A DNA stretch of 64,000 nt from NCBI GenBank assembly GCA_016714045.1, contig JADJNY010000004.1:186001-250000 (forward strand), read 5' to 3'. This DNA is from Planctomycetota bacterium (GTDB taxonomy: Bacteria > Planctomycetota > UBA1135 > GCA-002686595). Each line of letters opens with the position of its first letter. The first letter of the stretch is position 1. Made by a program: the position numbers and the translations under genes. This document shows positions 1 to 9,277 of this stretch, one piece after another. The notes beneath the pieces were generated by a model, which was not told where the DNA came from, did no database searches, and saw only the letters and a program-made list of their open reading frames with translations.

Positions 1-589
1 TGAGTCCCGTGCGCGCCTGCAGCTCATCCAAGCGGTCGATCAAGGCGCCGCGCAGCTCTGCGTCGAGCGGCCCGAGCGGCTCATCGAGCAAGAGGAGCTC
101 GGGCTCGCACGCGAGCGCGCGAGCGAGCGCGAGACGCTGCGCTTCGCCGCCGGAGAGCGTCGCGGGACGGCGGTCCTCGAAGCCCGGGAGCTCGACCTCC
201 GCGAGCAGCGCGCTCGCGCGGCGCCGGCGCTCCTGGCGCGGCACGCCGCGGCAGCGGAGCACGAACTCGACCGTTTCGGCGGCGGTCATGTGCGGCCACA
301 GCGCGCCGCCCTGGAACAAGAAGCCGATCCTGCGCTCGTGAGGTGGAACGACGAGGCGCTTCCCATCGCTCGCGACGCGCCCGAAGAGCTCGACGCGTCC
401 GCCGACGAGCGGCTGCAAGCCCGCGACCGCGCGGAGGAGCGTCGTCTTGCCCGAACCCGACGGGCCGACCACCAGGACGTGCTCACCGCGCGCGATCCGC
501 GCGTCGATCGGACCGAGCACGCGCTTTCCGCCGAGGTGGACCTCCGCGCCCGCGAGGACGACCGCGCTTCCGTTCGTCGAGGAGTTCAC
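1..589 (-). CDS. ABC transporter ATP-binding protein, iron(III)-type (3' end outside window)
   Basis: Energy-coupling ATPase of the importer encoded with the next two genes; it would sit on the cytoplasmic face and hydrolyse ATP. The visible 196 residues show Walker A GPSGSGKT (about residues 42-49), a Q-loop (LFQGG), the ABC signature LSGGE and Walker B LLLLDEP. The start is a GTG at 589-587 that overlaps the permease stop (GTGA), typical of translational coupling. The C-terminal part runs off the left edge. FbpC/AfuC-like or thiamine/sulfate-type assignment rests on the partner proteins (inference); the ATPase alone does not fix the substrate. Confidence 0.9.
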   Translation of the reverse strand, partial: MNSSTNGSAVVLAGAEVHLGGKRVLGPIDARIARGEHVLVVGPSGSGKTTLLRAVAGLQPLVGGRVELFGRVASDGKRLVVPPHERRIGFLFQGGALWPHMTAAETVEFVLRCRGVPRQERRRRASALLAEVELPGFEDRRPATLSGGEAQRLALARALACEPELLLLDEPLGPLDAELRGALIDRLDELQARTGL

Positions 590-2328
590 GCGACGCCCTC
601 CATGCGCTCGCGCGCGAACGTCGACCAGAGAAGACCGGGCAGGAGCACGAAGAAGATCACGAGCAGCGCCAGCGCCGCGACGAAGTCGTCGCGCCCGAAG
701 TGGATCGCGTTGTAGACGCGGAACATCGCGGTGCCGTTCGCGGCGGGGACGAGGATCGCGGCGTCGAGCTCGCGCATCCCGAACGTGAACACGAGCCCGG
801 CGCCGCCGAGGAGCGCGCCCCGCACGGACGGCGACACGATCGACACGAGCCGACGCGCGGGCCCTGCGCCCGCGATGCGCGCCGCTTCTTCGAGCCGCGG
901 GTCGACGAGCATCGTCGCCGCCGCGACGGCGAGGATCGGAATCGCCGAGTACCGCCCGACGAGCAGCAGCACGACCGCGAGCCCGCCGTCGTACACCGCG
1001 GCGGTCGCCTCGTGGTTCCAGAGCACGATGTACCCGATGCCGAAGAGGATCGCGGGCACGGCGATCGGCAAGAGCACGACGAACTCGAGCCAGCGGCCGC
1101 GCCGCGCGCGTCCGAGCGCATGGCCGAGCACGAGCGCCGGCACGAGCGCGATCAGCGCCGCGCCGGCCGAGAAGAGCAAGCTGCGTTGGAGGTCCGTGCG
1201 CCCGGTTTCGATCCCGCGCTCGAAGGCGGCGACGAAGCGCTCGATCGCCCACCCGCGCGCGCCGCCGCCCGCCTCCCACGCGAGGCGCGCGATCGGCAGC
1301 ACGGCCGTGACCGCGAGCAGCGCGACGCACGCGGCGAACGCCGGCCACTTCCAACGCCCGAGCGCGAGCCGCGGTGGCGCCTGAAAATCCCCGTCGACGC
1401 TCGCGAGCGCGCCGCGGCGCTTCCAAACGATGGCGGGCACGAGCGCCACGAGCGTCAGCGCGATCAGCGTCAGTGCGGCGGCGACCGCTTTGCCGGGCGT
1501 GTGGACGCTCTGCCAGCTCGCGAAGACCTCGTCGGCGTAGAGGTTGTACTTCTTGCCGATCGACGCGACGTAGTCGGGCACCGCGAAGTCGTTGATCGCG
1601 ATTACGAACGCGAAGCACGCGCCGCAGAGCGCCGCGGGCAGCACGAGCGGCAGCTCCATGCGCAGCGCGGCGCCGAGTCCGCCCGCGAGCAGCGCGGCCT
1701 GCTCGCGCCGCGCGTCGATGCGCTCGAACGCGCGCGCCGAGAACGCGGCGACGAGCGGGAACGTACTCGTCCCGAGCACGAGCACGACCCTCGTCGCGCC
1801 GAGCGCGTCGACCCACAGCACCGCCATCACCATCGCGAGTATCACGGGCGGCACGAGCAGCGGCACGAGCCCCGCGTGCCGCAGGACGCGCGCGAACGGC
1901 ACGTCCGTACGCGCGACCAGGAATCCGAACGGCAAGCCGAGGACGAAGGCCATCGTCGCCGCCCCGGTCCCCACGATCAGCGTGCGCCCGAACAAGGTCG
2001 CCGTGCGCGCGTCGACCAGCCCCTGCAGATCGGCGGCTTCGACGCGCGAGAGGAGCACGACGGCGGGGACGAGCCCGGCGAGCGCGAACAGGAGCGCCGC
2101 GACGACGAGCAGCGGCACGCTGACGAACGTCGCGCCGCGCCGGCCGGTCCGTGCAGTGGAAGCGAGGGACGGGGTCGTGCGCGCGAGCGAACGAGGCGAC
2201 TGCGGGTGAACCCGCGGAGCCCCGTGGCCGCGAAGCACGAGGCCGCCTCGGGCGCGACCGCACGCGCGCGTCTCACCGCGCCGGCCGCGGCTTCGCTCGG
2301 GCTCCAGTCGTCGATTCGCGCGCTCCAT
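586..2328 (-). CDS. ABC transporter permease, two fused BPD_transp_1 domains (iron(III)-type)
   Basis: Membrane component of the importer. At 580 residues it carries two six-helix permease halves in one chain, as in FbpB/ThiP-type proteins; helices such as VPLLVVAALLFALAGLVPAV and the second-half LEFVVLLPIAVPAILFGIGY are evident. The first 65 or so residues are Arg/Gly-rich and unlike a membrane protein, so the true start may be an internal GTG close to the first helix. It begins 20 bp after the binding-protein gene and its stop overlaps the ATPase start, giving a binding protein-permease-ATPase operon. The substrate is inferred from family organisation only. Confidence 0.88.
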   Translation of the reverse strand: MERANRRLEPERSRGRRGETRACGRARGGLVLRGHGAPRVHPQSPRSLARTTPSLASTARTGRRGATFVSVPLLVVAALLFALAGLVPAVVLLSRVEAADLQGLVDARTATLFGRTLIVGTGAATMAFVLGLPFGFLVARTDVPFARVLRHAGLVPLLVPPVILAMVMAVLWVDALGATRVVLVLGTSTFPLVAAFSARAFERIDARREQAALLAGGLGAALRMELPLVLPAALCGACFAFVIAINDFAVPDYVASIGKKYNLYADEVFASWQSVHTPGKAVAAALTLIALTLVALVPAIVWKRRGALASVDGDFQAPPRLALGRWKWPAFAACVALLAVTAVLPIARLAWEAGGGARGWAIERFVAAFERGIETGRTDLQRSLLFSAGAALIALVPALVLGHALGRARRGRWLEFVVLLPIAVPAILFGIGYIVLWNHEATAAVYDGGLAVVLLLVGRYSAIPILAVAAATMLVDPRLEEAARIAGAGPARRLVSIVSPSVRGALLGGAGLVFTFGMRELDAAILVPAANGTAMFRVYNAIHFGRDDFVAALALLVIFFVLLPGLLWSTFARERMEGVA

Positions 2329-2347
2329 CGCCGGCTCCGTGGCGTCC

Positions 2348-3361
2348 TCAGTCGAGGAACAGCTGCTTGAAGTGCTCCGCGCGCGCCTCGAGCTGCGCGC
2401 CGACGGCGCGGAAGTCGACGGTCATCGCCTTGAACTGATCCGCGGTGACGACGCTCGGCGGCCGCGGGACGTCGGCGCGCACCGGGATCTGCGCTGAGCG
2501 CGCGAACGCGAGCTCCTTCTCCGTCTCGGGGCGCAAGACCCAGTCGACGAAGCGTCGCGCGTTCTCCGCGTGCGGCGCGTCCTTCAGCACGACGATCGAG
2601 TTCGGGATGAGCAGCGTGCCGACGCCGTCCGCGTCGGGGTACACGGCCGCGACGTGCGCGCCCTTCTCGAGCTGCACCGCGAAGTCGTCCGTGTCCGTCC
2701 AGCCGAACGCGACCTTGCCCTCGGACACCATCCGCGCGACCGTCGCGTTGCCGTTCGCGAGCTGCAGCGCGCCGCTCTTCCCGAGCTCGTGCACGCGCGT
2801 GACGTACTCCTCCGCCTTCGCGTCGCCGAGCACCGTGTAGAGCGCCGCCATGTGCGTCAGCGTCGTGCCCGTCAGCGGCCGCGCCATCGCGACTTTGCCC
2901 GCCCACTTTGGGTCGACGACGTCCCACATGCTCGTGATCGACTTCGGATCCGCGAGGTCCGTGTTGACGATCAAGATGCGCGCGCGCGCGGCGAAGCCCG
3001 TCCACTGCGCGTCCGCGTCCTTGAAGTGCGTTGGGATCGCGGCGGCGTTCGGCGACGCGTAGCGCGCGAGGAAGCCGTCCTGCGCGAGGCGGGCGCTGTG
3101 GGCGGTCTCGTTGTTCCAGAACACGTCGCAGCGCGGGCGCTTCGACTCCTCGCGCAGACGCTGCACGAGCCCGACCGTCTTGTTCGCCTCGATGTCGAAC
3201 TCGGCGCGGACGGTGAGGCCGCTTTCCTTCTCGTAGCGCCGGATCATCGGCTCCGCGAACTCCTGGTCGAGGGCGCAGTACACGACGAGGTCCGCTTCGC
3301 GCGCGCAGCTCGCGAGGACGGTGAGGAGGAAGGCGCCGAACAGCCAAGTCGTTCGTTTCAT
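2348..3361 (-). CDS. ABC transporter substrate-binding lipoprotein, iron(III)/2-aminoethylphosphonate type
   Basis: Extracytoplasmic binding protein, 337 residues. It starts with a lipoprotein signal (MKRTTWLFGAFLLTVLASC, lipobox LASC, Cys19). The mature part begins DLVVYCALDQEFAEPMIRRYE, the pattern of class-II iron(III)-binding proteins of the FbpA/AfuA type. The start at 3361 was chosen because an upstream in-frame ATG would add 13 residues ahead of a clean signal peptide. First gene of a three-gene importer operon. Ferric iron is the most likely cargo, but phosphonate or thiamine relatives look similar at this level. Confidence 0.88.
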   Translation of the reverse strand: MKRTTWLFGAFLLTVLASCAREADLVVYCALDQEFAEPMIRRYEKESGLTVRAEFDIEANKTVGLVQRLREESKRPRCDVFWNNETAHSARLAQDGFLARYASPNAAAIPTHFKDADAQWTGFAARARILIVNTDLADPKSITSMWDVVDPKWAGKVAMARPLTGTTLTHMAALYTVLGDAKAEEYVTRVHELGKSGALQLANGNATVARMVSEGKVAFGWTDTDDFAVQLEKGAHVAAVYPDADGVGTLLIPNSIVVLKDAPHAENARRFVDWVLRPETEKELAFARSAQIPVRADVPRPPSVVTADQFKAMTVDFRAVGAQLEARAEHFKQLFLD

Positions 3362-3692
3362 GGGGACGTCTCGCACGAAGCCGGGGCCGGGCGGGTGCAA
3401 CGCTCGAGCAGAGGGCCACTAGCCCGTTGCGCCCAAGTGGTCACGCACGACGCGCAGCGAGCGCCTCCGCTCGATTCCGCGTGGCCGGATCGGAGCGTAG
3501 GGTAGCGCGCACCACCCCCCCGCTGCACGGTGTCGAACCGAGTCCACGATCGCTCTCGTCGGGCTTTGCTGATTCGAAGGCCGTGGGAGCGCGCGCCGTC
3601 CTCCGCGATGGCGATGCTCGCCAGCTCGCCATCGTCGTCGAACTCGTGTGCGGACTCCAGTCCATGCGTGGACGCTCGAGCCTCGGCAGCGG
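3362..3692. other. Intergenic region, no gene seen
   Basis: About 330 bp lying downstream of the family 5 binding-protein gene and upstream of the iron-type binding-protein gene, both minus strand. It should hold the terminator of the first and the promoter of the second. No convincing hairpin, -10/-35 pair or Fur-like box stood out by eye. Confidence 0.4.
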
Positions 3693-5324
3693 TCAGATGG
3701 AGGCCAGGACGGGGCCGAGGTCGAGGTGGTACAGGTCGTGGTCGAGCGCAGGCCGCGCGAGGCCGCGGCGCACGATCGCCAGACCGCGCGGCACGTACAG
3801 CGGGACTACGGGGAGCGCGCGGTCGAGGTGCTGTTGGATGCGCTCGAACTGCGCGGCGCGCTCGGACTCCTCAGCGCGGGTCGCGAGTTCCGCGACGAGC
3901 GCGGTCAGCTCCGCGTCACCTAGGAGGCGCAGACTCGAGCTGGCCGACGCGCGTCGCTTCGGCGGCAGGAAGCGCGAGAGCGAGAGTACTGGGTCGTACG
4001 GGACTCCGAGCGTGCGGAGGACGAGCAGGTCGTACTCGCCGCGCGCGAGGAGTGCTTGGAACTCGGCGCTCGCGTGCACGGAGAGCTCGACCTCGAAGCC
4101 CGCGCGGCGCACCTGGTCCGCCAGCAAAGCGTGAAGGCGCGCCTCACGAGGTTCCTCCGCCGGTGACCCCTGCGCGCGCGGGAAGCGCAAGCGAGGCTCA
4201 CGTGAAGGCGCACTCGAGTGCGGGCCGCGTGGCGAGGACGCCGGCCAGTCGCGGACCGTCGACGGCGCCCACGCCGCGCAAGGATCCGCATGTCCGAGCT
4301 CGGCATGGCGCACCAGCACGTCCCGATCGATCGCGTCCGCGATCCGTTGGCGCACGAGCAGGTCCTCGGTCGGTCCGCTCCCGCGTCGGAACGCCAGGAA
4401 TGTGACGAGGCCGCCGGGCCCCCACGTCACGTCGAAGCGAGCATCTCCCTGCACGGCGGCGACGCGCTCGCGAGGAACGTTCTCGCTCCACGTGTCGACG
4501 ACGGCGTCGAGGGTGCCGTCGAGCAGATCGTCGATCGGACGACGCACGTCGTCTCCCGTGTAGGCGATGAAATCGACGTAGGTCGCGCCAGCGGCATGCA
4601 CGGCGCCGGACGCGAACGGAGTGCAACGCATGCGGCGCCCTTCGTCCTGCGCCTCGACGAACCGTAGCGGACCGCTGCCGATCGGCCGGACCCACTCACC
4701 GTGGTCGTCGAAGCAGCTGGGGGCCGTGATGGAGCACGGGTTGATCGCGAGGAGATCGGGCAGGAGCGCGCACGGCCGATCGGTGCGGATCCGGAGCTCC
4801 GTCGCGCCGAGGGCCTCGACGCTCGCGATGCGCTCGTTCGACTCGAGCCACGAGTGCTCGGGGAGCCCGACCCAGCGCCGGAAGTGCAAGCGCACGGCCT
4901 CGGCATCCAGCGGAGAGCCGTCGTGGAAGGTCGCACCCGCGCGCAGCCGGAAGACGTGCGTGGTGCCGCCGTCCTCGATCGACCAGGCCTCGGCGATGCC
5001 GGGCGCGAGACGCCCGTCGGGCCCCATGCGAACGATGGTCTCGTATAGCGCGGTCTTCGTGTCGAAGCCCCCTGCGTAGACGAACGGGCTGATCCGGCCG
5101 CGGACGTCCTTGCGCATCCGCGACGGCAAACGAAGGACACGGGCCGCATCGTCGCGCGGCCCGCGGGCCGTGGTGCCGGGGGCGACGCTCGAATCCAGGT
5201 CGGCTCCTGTCCCGCGGGCGCCGATGCACGCGGCACCCGCGATCCCGGTCGCGATCGCGGCCGCTTCGGCGAGGAAGCGACGGCGGTTGGGCAGTGTCCC
5301 GAAGGACTCGTCGCGCGGATCCAT
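3693..5324 (-). CDS. ABC transporter substrate-binding protein, family 5 (peptide/nickel type), Tat-exported
   Basis: 543 residues, the usual size of SBP_bac_5 proteins that bind oligopeptides, nickel chelates or sugars outside the cytoplasm. The N-terminus has a twin-arginine signal (NRRRFLAEAAAIATG then a small-residue stretch ending in Cys). The family 5 core is visible in VFRLRAGATFHDGSPLDAEAV (residues about 128-148) and the later VELSVHASAEFQALLARGEYD region. No permease or ATPase partner is next to it, so it is an orphan binding protein here. It lies 25 bp downstream of the propeller-like lipoprotein gene and is probably co-transcribed with it. Confidence 0.85.
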   Translation of the reverse strand: MDPRDESFGTLPNRRRFLAEAAAIATGIAGAACIGARGTGADLDSSVAPGTTARGPRDDAARVLRLPSRMRKDVRGRISPFVYAGGFDTKTALYETIVRMGPDGRLAPGIAEAWSIEDGGTTHVFRLRAGATFHDGSPLDAEAVRLHFRRWVGLPEHSWLESNERIASVEALGATELRIRTDRPCALLPDLLAINPCSITAPSCFDDHGEWVRPIGSGPLRFVEAQDEGRRMRCTPFASGAVHAAGATYVDFIAYTGDDVRRPIDDLLDGTLDAVVDTWSENVPRERVAAVQGDARFDVTWGPGGLVTFLAFRRGSGPTEDLLVRQRIADAIDRDVLVRHAELGHADPCAAWAPSTVRDWPASSPRGPHSSAPSREPRLRFPRAQGSPAEEPREARLHALLADQVRRAGFEVELSVHASAEFQALLARGEYDLLVLRTLGVPYDPVLSLSRFLPPKRRASASSSLRLLGDAELTALVAELATRAEESERAAQFERIQQHLDRALPVVPLYVPRGLAIVRRGLARPALDHDLYHLDLGPVLASI

Positions 5325-5349
5325 GTCGCGGTCTCCTCGGTTCCGGAGG

Positions 5350-6663
5350 TCAACGAACGGCCGGGGCGCGATCCGTGGTCAACAGGCCCGGCAATCCGTA
5401 GCCCGGCGGACGAGCGAGGAGCACGACGCGGCCCGAGTAGCCCGAGCACACGAGTTCGTCAGTCGCGTTGCGGCCGTCCACCTCGCCGGCCGCGAGCCAG
5501 TGGCCCTTGTCCTTGTCCACGAACACCGTCTCGCGCGTCCACTTGCCGTCGCGGCGCGACAGGAGCTCGACCCTGTGGCCGTAGCCGTGCACCGCGATCG
5601 TCTCGACGTTCGGATCGGCGTCGAAGTGCCCCCACGCGCAACCGCGCATCCCCTGCGGGCCTGCGTAGACGAGCTCGGACTTCCACTTCCCGTCCGTGCC
5701 TCGCTCGCTGCGATAGACACGGCCGTCGTCCGCGGTCGAGTAGAGGACGGGCCGGTCGGCAGGGGCGTCGCCCTTGAGCGCGAGGCGTCCCATCCCCATC
5801 CCGATCTCGATCACGGGCTCGAACTGCGGGCCCTTCTCCCCGAACGAGAGGATGGACAGGTTGCCGGTGCGCATCACGACGGCAAACTCCGGCGCGTGCC
5901 CCGGGCGGACGGGGAGCGCGCGAGCGTCGCGGACGCGACCGTCGATGCCGAGGAGCAGCTTCACGTCGAAGCCGTCTTGTTCCGCGGGCTTGGGCTTGAG
6001 CTGATACACCGCACCGGGGAGCGTGAACGCGATGAGCTCCGGCCCGGGCGAGTGCGGATCGATCTCGCCCGCGATCAGCGTGTGCACCTCGGAGCCGGGC
6101 AGGCGCGCGACGCGGCGGAAGTCAGCCATCCGGTCGGCGTAGCAGACGATCTCGTAGACGTTGCCGCTCTGCGCGCCGACGTAGAGCTCCGGTCCCGGGA
6201 TGCGCGGATCGACGTCACCCTGCGCGAGTCCACCGAGCCACGTCCCGTCCGCGACCGTCGTCACGGGCGACCACTTGCCGCTGTAGCTCCACAGCAGATG
6301 GCAGCGGCCCTTGTCGTCGAGCCCGACGATCTCGGGGCATGCAAAGGTCGTGAAGACCTTCATCACGCCGACCGTCCAGACGCCGACGCCGGCGTTGTCG
6401 AGCACGAGCGTTCCCTGCCATCCCGCTCCGGCCGGGAACGAGACTTCGGTCTTCGTGGGATCGCCAGCCGGGATCGGTGTCCAGTCCTCCGGTGGCGCCT
6501 CCATCGGGGTCGCAGACTTCGCCGCGACGGGAGCTGCGCTCGGCGCCCCGGGCGCAAGCACGGGCGATGTCGGCGCACGACAGGCCGTGAGAGTGAGGGT
6601 GAGGAGGACGAAGAGCCAACGGGCGTCGACGACGCTCGCAGTGCGATGCTCATGGGGGGACAT
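5350..6663 (-). CDS. Propeller-like (FG-GAP/VCBS-type) lipoprotein, function unknown
   Basis: 437 residues beginning MSPHEHRTASVVDARWLFVL and a lipobox LTAC, so probably exported and lipid-anchored. The body repeats a motif of the type GDVDPRIPGPELYVG, GEIDPHSPGPELIAF, GHFDADPNVETIAVH and GEVDGRNATDELVCS at regular spacing, the pattern of calcium-binding FG-GAP/VCBS beta-propeller blades. The start at 6663 gives a tidy signal peptide; an upstream in-frame ATG would add 21 Arg-rich residues. It sits upstream of, and 25 bp from, the family 5 binding protein. No catalytic motif was seen; a binding or scaffold role is inferred. Confidence 0.7.
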   Translation of the reverse strand: MSPHEHRTASVVDARWLFVLLTLTLTACRAPTSPVLAPGAPSAAPVAAKSATPMEAPPEDWTPIPAGDPTKTEVSFPAGAGWQGTLVLDNAGVGVWTVGVMKVFTTFACPEIVGLDDKGRCHLLWSYSGKWSPVTTVADGTWLGGLAQGDVDPRIPGPELYVGAQSGNVYEIVCYADRMADFRRVARLPGSEVHTLIAGEIDPHSPGPELIAFTLPGAVYQLKPKPAEQDGFDVKLLLGIDGRVRDARALPVRPGHAPEFAVVMRTGNLSILSFGEKGPQFEPVIEIGMGMGRLALKGDAPADRPVLYSTADDGRVYRSERGTDGKWKSELVYAGPQGMRGCAWGHFDADPNVETIAVHGYGHRVELLSRRDGKWTRETVFVDKDKGHWLAAGEVDGRNATDELVCSGYSGRVVLLARPPGYGLPGLLTTDRAPAVR

Positions 6664-7352
6664 GCAGGGCCAGGCCGTTCTCGAGCGGCGTGCACGACGG
6701 AAGGGAATCGGGCGACCGGAGGTCACGAACCCGGGACGGCACGAACGTACCGGGAGGCGAGGCTCACGCTAGACACGCGCGACGCACGGGTCACGTTCCA
6801 ACCCGACGCGCTGTGTACAGGCTCGAGGACTCCGCACGCGCGCGCGGTAGTAGACGGGGCTCCGGCGAGCCACGGCTCCGTAACGGAAGGCTCGACGCGG
6901 TCACGCGCGAGGAACACGAGGTCAAGTGGGGCCGCAGAGGGAGGCTCGGAGGCCGGCGGGGAGCGCGGCACATGCACGCATTCATCCCACGCACGACATC
7001 GTACGCACTCCGAGCGCACGCCACGTCCCTGCACGGCGTCGTGCGTACGTTGAGCCCGCTGCGGAAGCTGTCACGCTGCGTGCTTCGATGCGAGATAGAC
7101 CCTACGACCGAGCTTCGACGGGCCCTGTGTTCTTTGGATCGCGCGCGCGAGCGAGCGTGCACGCAGGTCTCGAGGAAGCCGCGACGCTCCAAGGGAAGAG
7201 TGCGCATCGTGCCCGGACGGAGTCCGACCAAGGTCGGGGGACGAGAGGATCCGCGGCGGCCCACCCGAGGAGAAGGCACACGCGTTGCCGGGCGCGCCGC
7301 CCCGCGCATGGAGCGCGGCCCGCGCATTTCGACGCACCCAGGATCCTCACAC
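6664..7352. other. Long divergent intergenic region
   Basis: About 690 bp between a minus-strand lipoprotein gene and a plus-strand secreted-protein gene, so promoters for both directions should lie here. Open frames cross it on both strands but give Arg/Ser-rich proteins without recognisable features and no clear start, as expected of high-GC non-coding DNA. No repeat or RNA gene was recognised. Confidence 0.4.
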
Positions 7353-9251
7353 ATGAAACTCCAAGCCCCCTCACACACGCTCCCGATCTTGTTCGCCGCC
7401 GCGATCGCGCTCTCGACGACCTCGCGCGCACAAGAGCTCCCGTTCTCGGGTGCAACCGGCTTCGACTTCTTCTACGCGACCTCACCGATTGGCGAGACCG
7501 GGTTCTTCGCCACGAACATCCGTCGGTCGACCACGCCGTTCCAGTTTGGGCCGACGTTCTTCAACGAGCCGTCGACCTGGGCCCACCGGCGCCGGACGAT
7601 GGGCGGGCTCGAGACGAACATCACCTCGCCCGAGCGTGGCGTCTTCGTGACGCCGATGGGGAACGGCCCGGGGAACGGCGCGTTGCACCTCGTCGACATG
7701 CGCGGCACGGTCCAGACCGCGCTGATCCCGACCGGCAATCCCGCGGCGTACGACGTAGCCTTCCACAAGGGCTTCAAGTACGTCTTCTCCGCTGAGGACG
7801 ACGGCAGCGGGCAGACGATCCTGCGGGGGTTCTCCTACGCAAGCCTCGGAACGCTCACCCCGCTCACACCCGCATCCTTGACCCTGCCCGGGGCTCCGGC
7901 GTCCTACGTCAACCGCATCGGCGTCGACATCGGCGGTCAATTGCTCCATGTGCCGACGGCCACCGGCGTCCAGGTGGTCACGTTGAGCGCCGCGGCTCCG
8001 CAGATGACAGCCGGCGCCTTCATCTCGTGCGCCCCGGCAGCGCCCGCGACGAACCCGATCCTCTTCTCGCGGAACGGGACGATCACCTGGGTCCTCGGAA
8101 CGACGACGTTCAGCCCGTCGAACCCTCTGGTCCCCTCGGCCGCTGGTTTCCTTTCGTGGGACGCGAGCGGTGCCTCGAGCGCGGCCGAGTTCGGGGTCGT
8201 GCCCACGGCACCCGCCAAGAAGTGGGTGCCCGCCGTCGGCACCGAAGAGCTCGCTGTGGTCAGCAACGGCACAGACGCGTACGCCTACTTCCTGTTGCGT
8301 GAGCCGGGGCCGGGCACGTTCTTCGTCAAGCCCTCCTCCGTCGGCGCGGTCCGGTTCCTCGGCAACTCCGCACCCACGGTCGGGACGATCCTCGTCGACG
8401 AGCGCGTAGGCGAGCCGTTCTCGATCCCTTCGACCTTCGGGACGCGCGTCGCCTTCGAGAGCAGCTTCGGGCCGCCTTTCACGGCGAATCCCCCGGGCGG
8501 CGGTGAGGTGATCAGCATCCTCTACTCGCCGCTCGACACGCTCGGGGCGAGCTCGGCGTTCGGCGTGCTCGGCGTGCCGGATCCGCTCGGCGGGCGCATC
8601 TCGACGAAGGGCCTGGAGCGTCCGATCTGGAGCCAGGACGGCACGCGCGTGTTCGCATGCACGAGCCACTTCCCCGGCGCCCCGAACCCGGGCATCCCGG
8701 GCATCGAAGCGCTGAACGTCCCCGCGGACCAGCTCGTTGATCAGTACACCTCGCCCCACATGGTCACGCCGAACCTGCCCTTCCCCAACCAGGCGATCGT
8801 GTTCCCGAGCAACTTCAGGCCGCGCTCGCCTAGCGCCGCGGGACCGTTCGCCGGACTCTCATTCTTCGGGTGCGTGTTCAACCAGGGAGTCGCGTCCATC
8901 GCGGCGCCCACGTATGGAGAGTACGGCCAGCTCCAGCTGGACCCGATGGGGTTCACGCTCCTGCCCTCGGTCCCCGACTTTCCGTCGATCCTCCCCGCCA
9001 CGTTCGACGACGTGCACTCGTCGCTCGTCGTCGTCCCCGTGCGCTACGGAGCGCGCCGAACGACGTTCAACTACGCCCCGACGTTCGGGTTTTCCGGCCT
9101 GAACATGTCGGCGGCGATGAACGACCGCATCCTCGTTCAGATGACGGGCGTGAACTTCCTGGCGGCGCTCGGCCTCGCGCTACCGATGGACACCCAGTCG
9201 ATCCCCCTGCCGAGCGGGTGGATCACGACCAGCGAGTTCTACTCGCTGTGA
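7353..9251 (+). CDS. Secreted hypothetical protein, propeller-like
   Basis: 632 residues with a clear signal peptide: MKLQAPSHTLPILFAAAIAL followed by STTSRAQ. The rest is Gly/Pro/Thr-rich beta-type sequence. Segments such as SPERGVFVTPMGNGPGNGAL and ERPIWSQDGTRVFACTSHFP resemble TolB/WD40-like (PD40) blades, suggesting a secreted propeller, but no family is certain. The start at 7353 was chosen for the signal peptide; the frame is open upstream but that stretch is Arg-rich and untypical. The next secreted gene follows after 26 bp, so the two are likely an operon. Confidence 0.72.
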   Translation: MKLQAPSHTLPILFAAAIALSTTSRAQELPFSGATGFDFFYATSPIGETGFFATNIRRSTTPFQFGPTFFNEPSTWAHRRRTMGGLETNITSPERGVFVTPMGNGPGNGALHLVDMRGTVQTALIPTGNPAAYDVAFHKGFKYVFSAEDDGSGQTILRGFSYASLGTLTPLTPASLTLPGAPASYVNRIGVDIGGQLLHVPTATGVQVVTLSAAAPQMTAGAFISCAPAAPATNPILFSRNGTITWVLGTTTFSPSNPLVPSAAGFLSWDASGASSAAEFGVVPTAPAKKWVPAVGTEELAVVSNGTDAYAYFLLREPGPGTFFVKPSSVGAVRFLGNSAPTVGTILVDERVGEPFSIPSTFGTRVAFESSFGPPFTANPPGGGEVISILYSPLDTLGASSAFGVLGVPDPLGGRISTKGLERPIWSQDGTRVFACTSHFPGAPNPGIPGIEALNVPADQLVDQYTSPHMVTPNLPFPNQAIVFPSNFRPRSPSAAGPFAGLSFFGCVFNQGVASIAAPTYGEYGQLQLDPMGFTLLPSVPDFPSILPATFDDVHSSLVVVPVRYGARRTTFNYAPTFGFSGLNMSAAMNDRILVQMTGVNFLAALGLALPMDTQSIPLPSGWITTSEFYSL

Positions 9252-9277
9252 ACCCCAGAGCCGAAGGAGCATCGATC

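Noticed and set aside
343..2370. A 675-codon open frame on the plus strand over the iron-type transporter genes.
   Set aside because: Extremely Arg/Glu/His-rich, no motifs; the minus strand encodes clear permease and ATPase motifs. It is an antisense shadow of high-GC codon bias.
6791..7378. A minus-strand open frame of 195 codons in the long divergent intergenic region.
   Set aside because: Composition is Arg/Ser/Pro-rich without hydrophobic core, it overlaps the start of the secreted-protein gene, and no ribosome site was seen.
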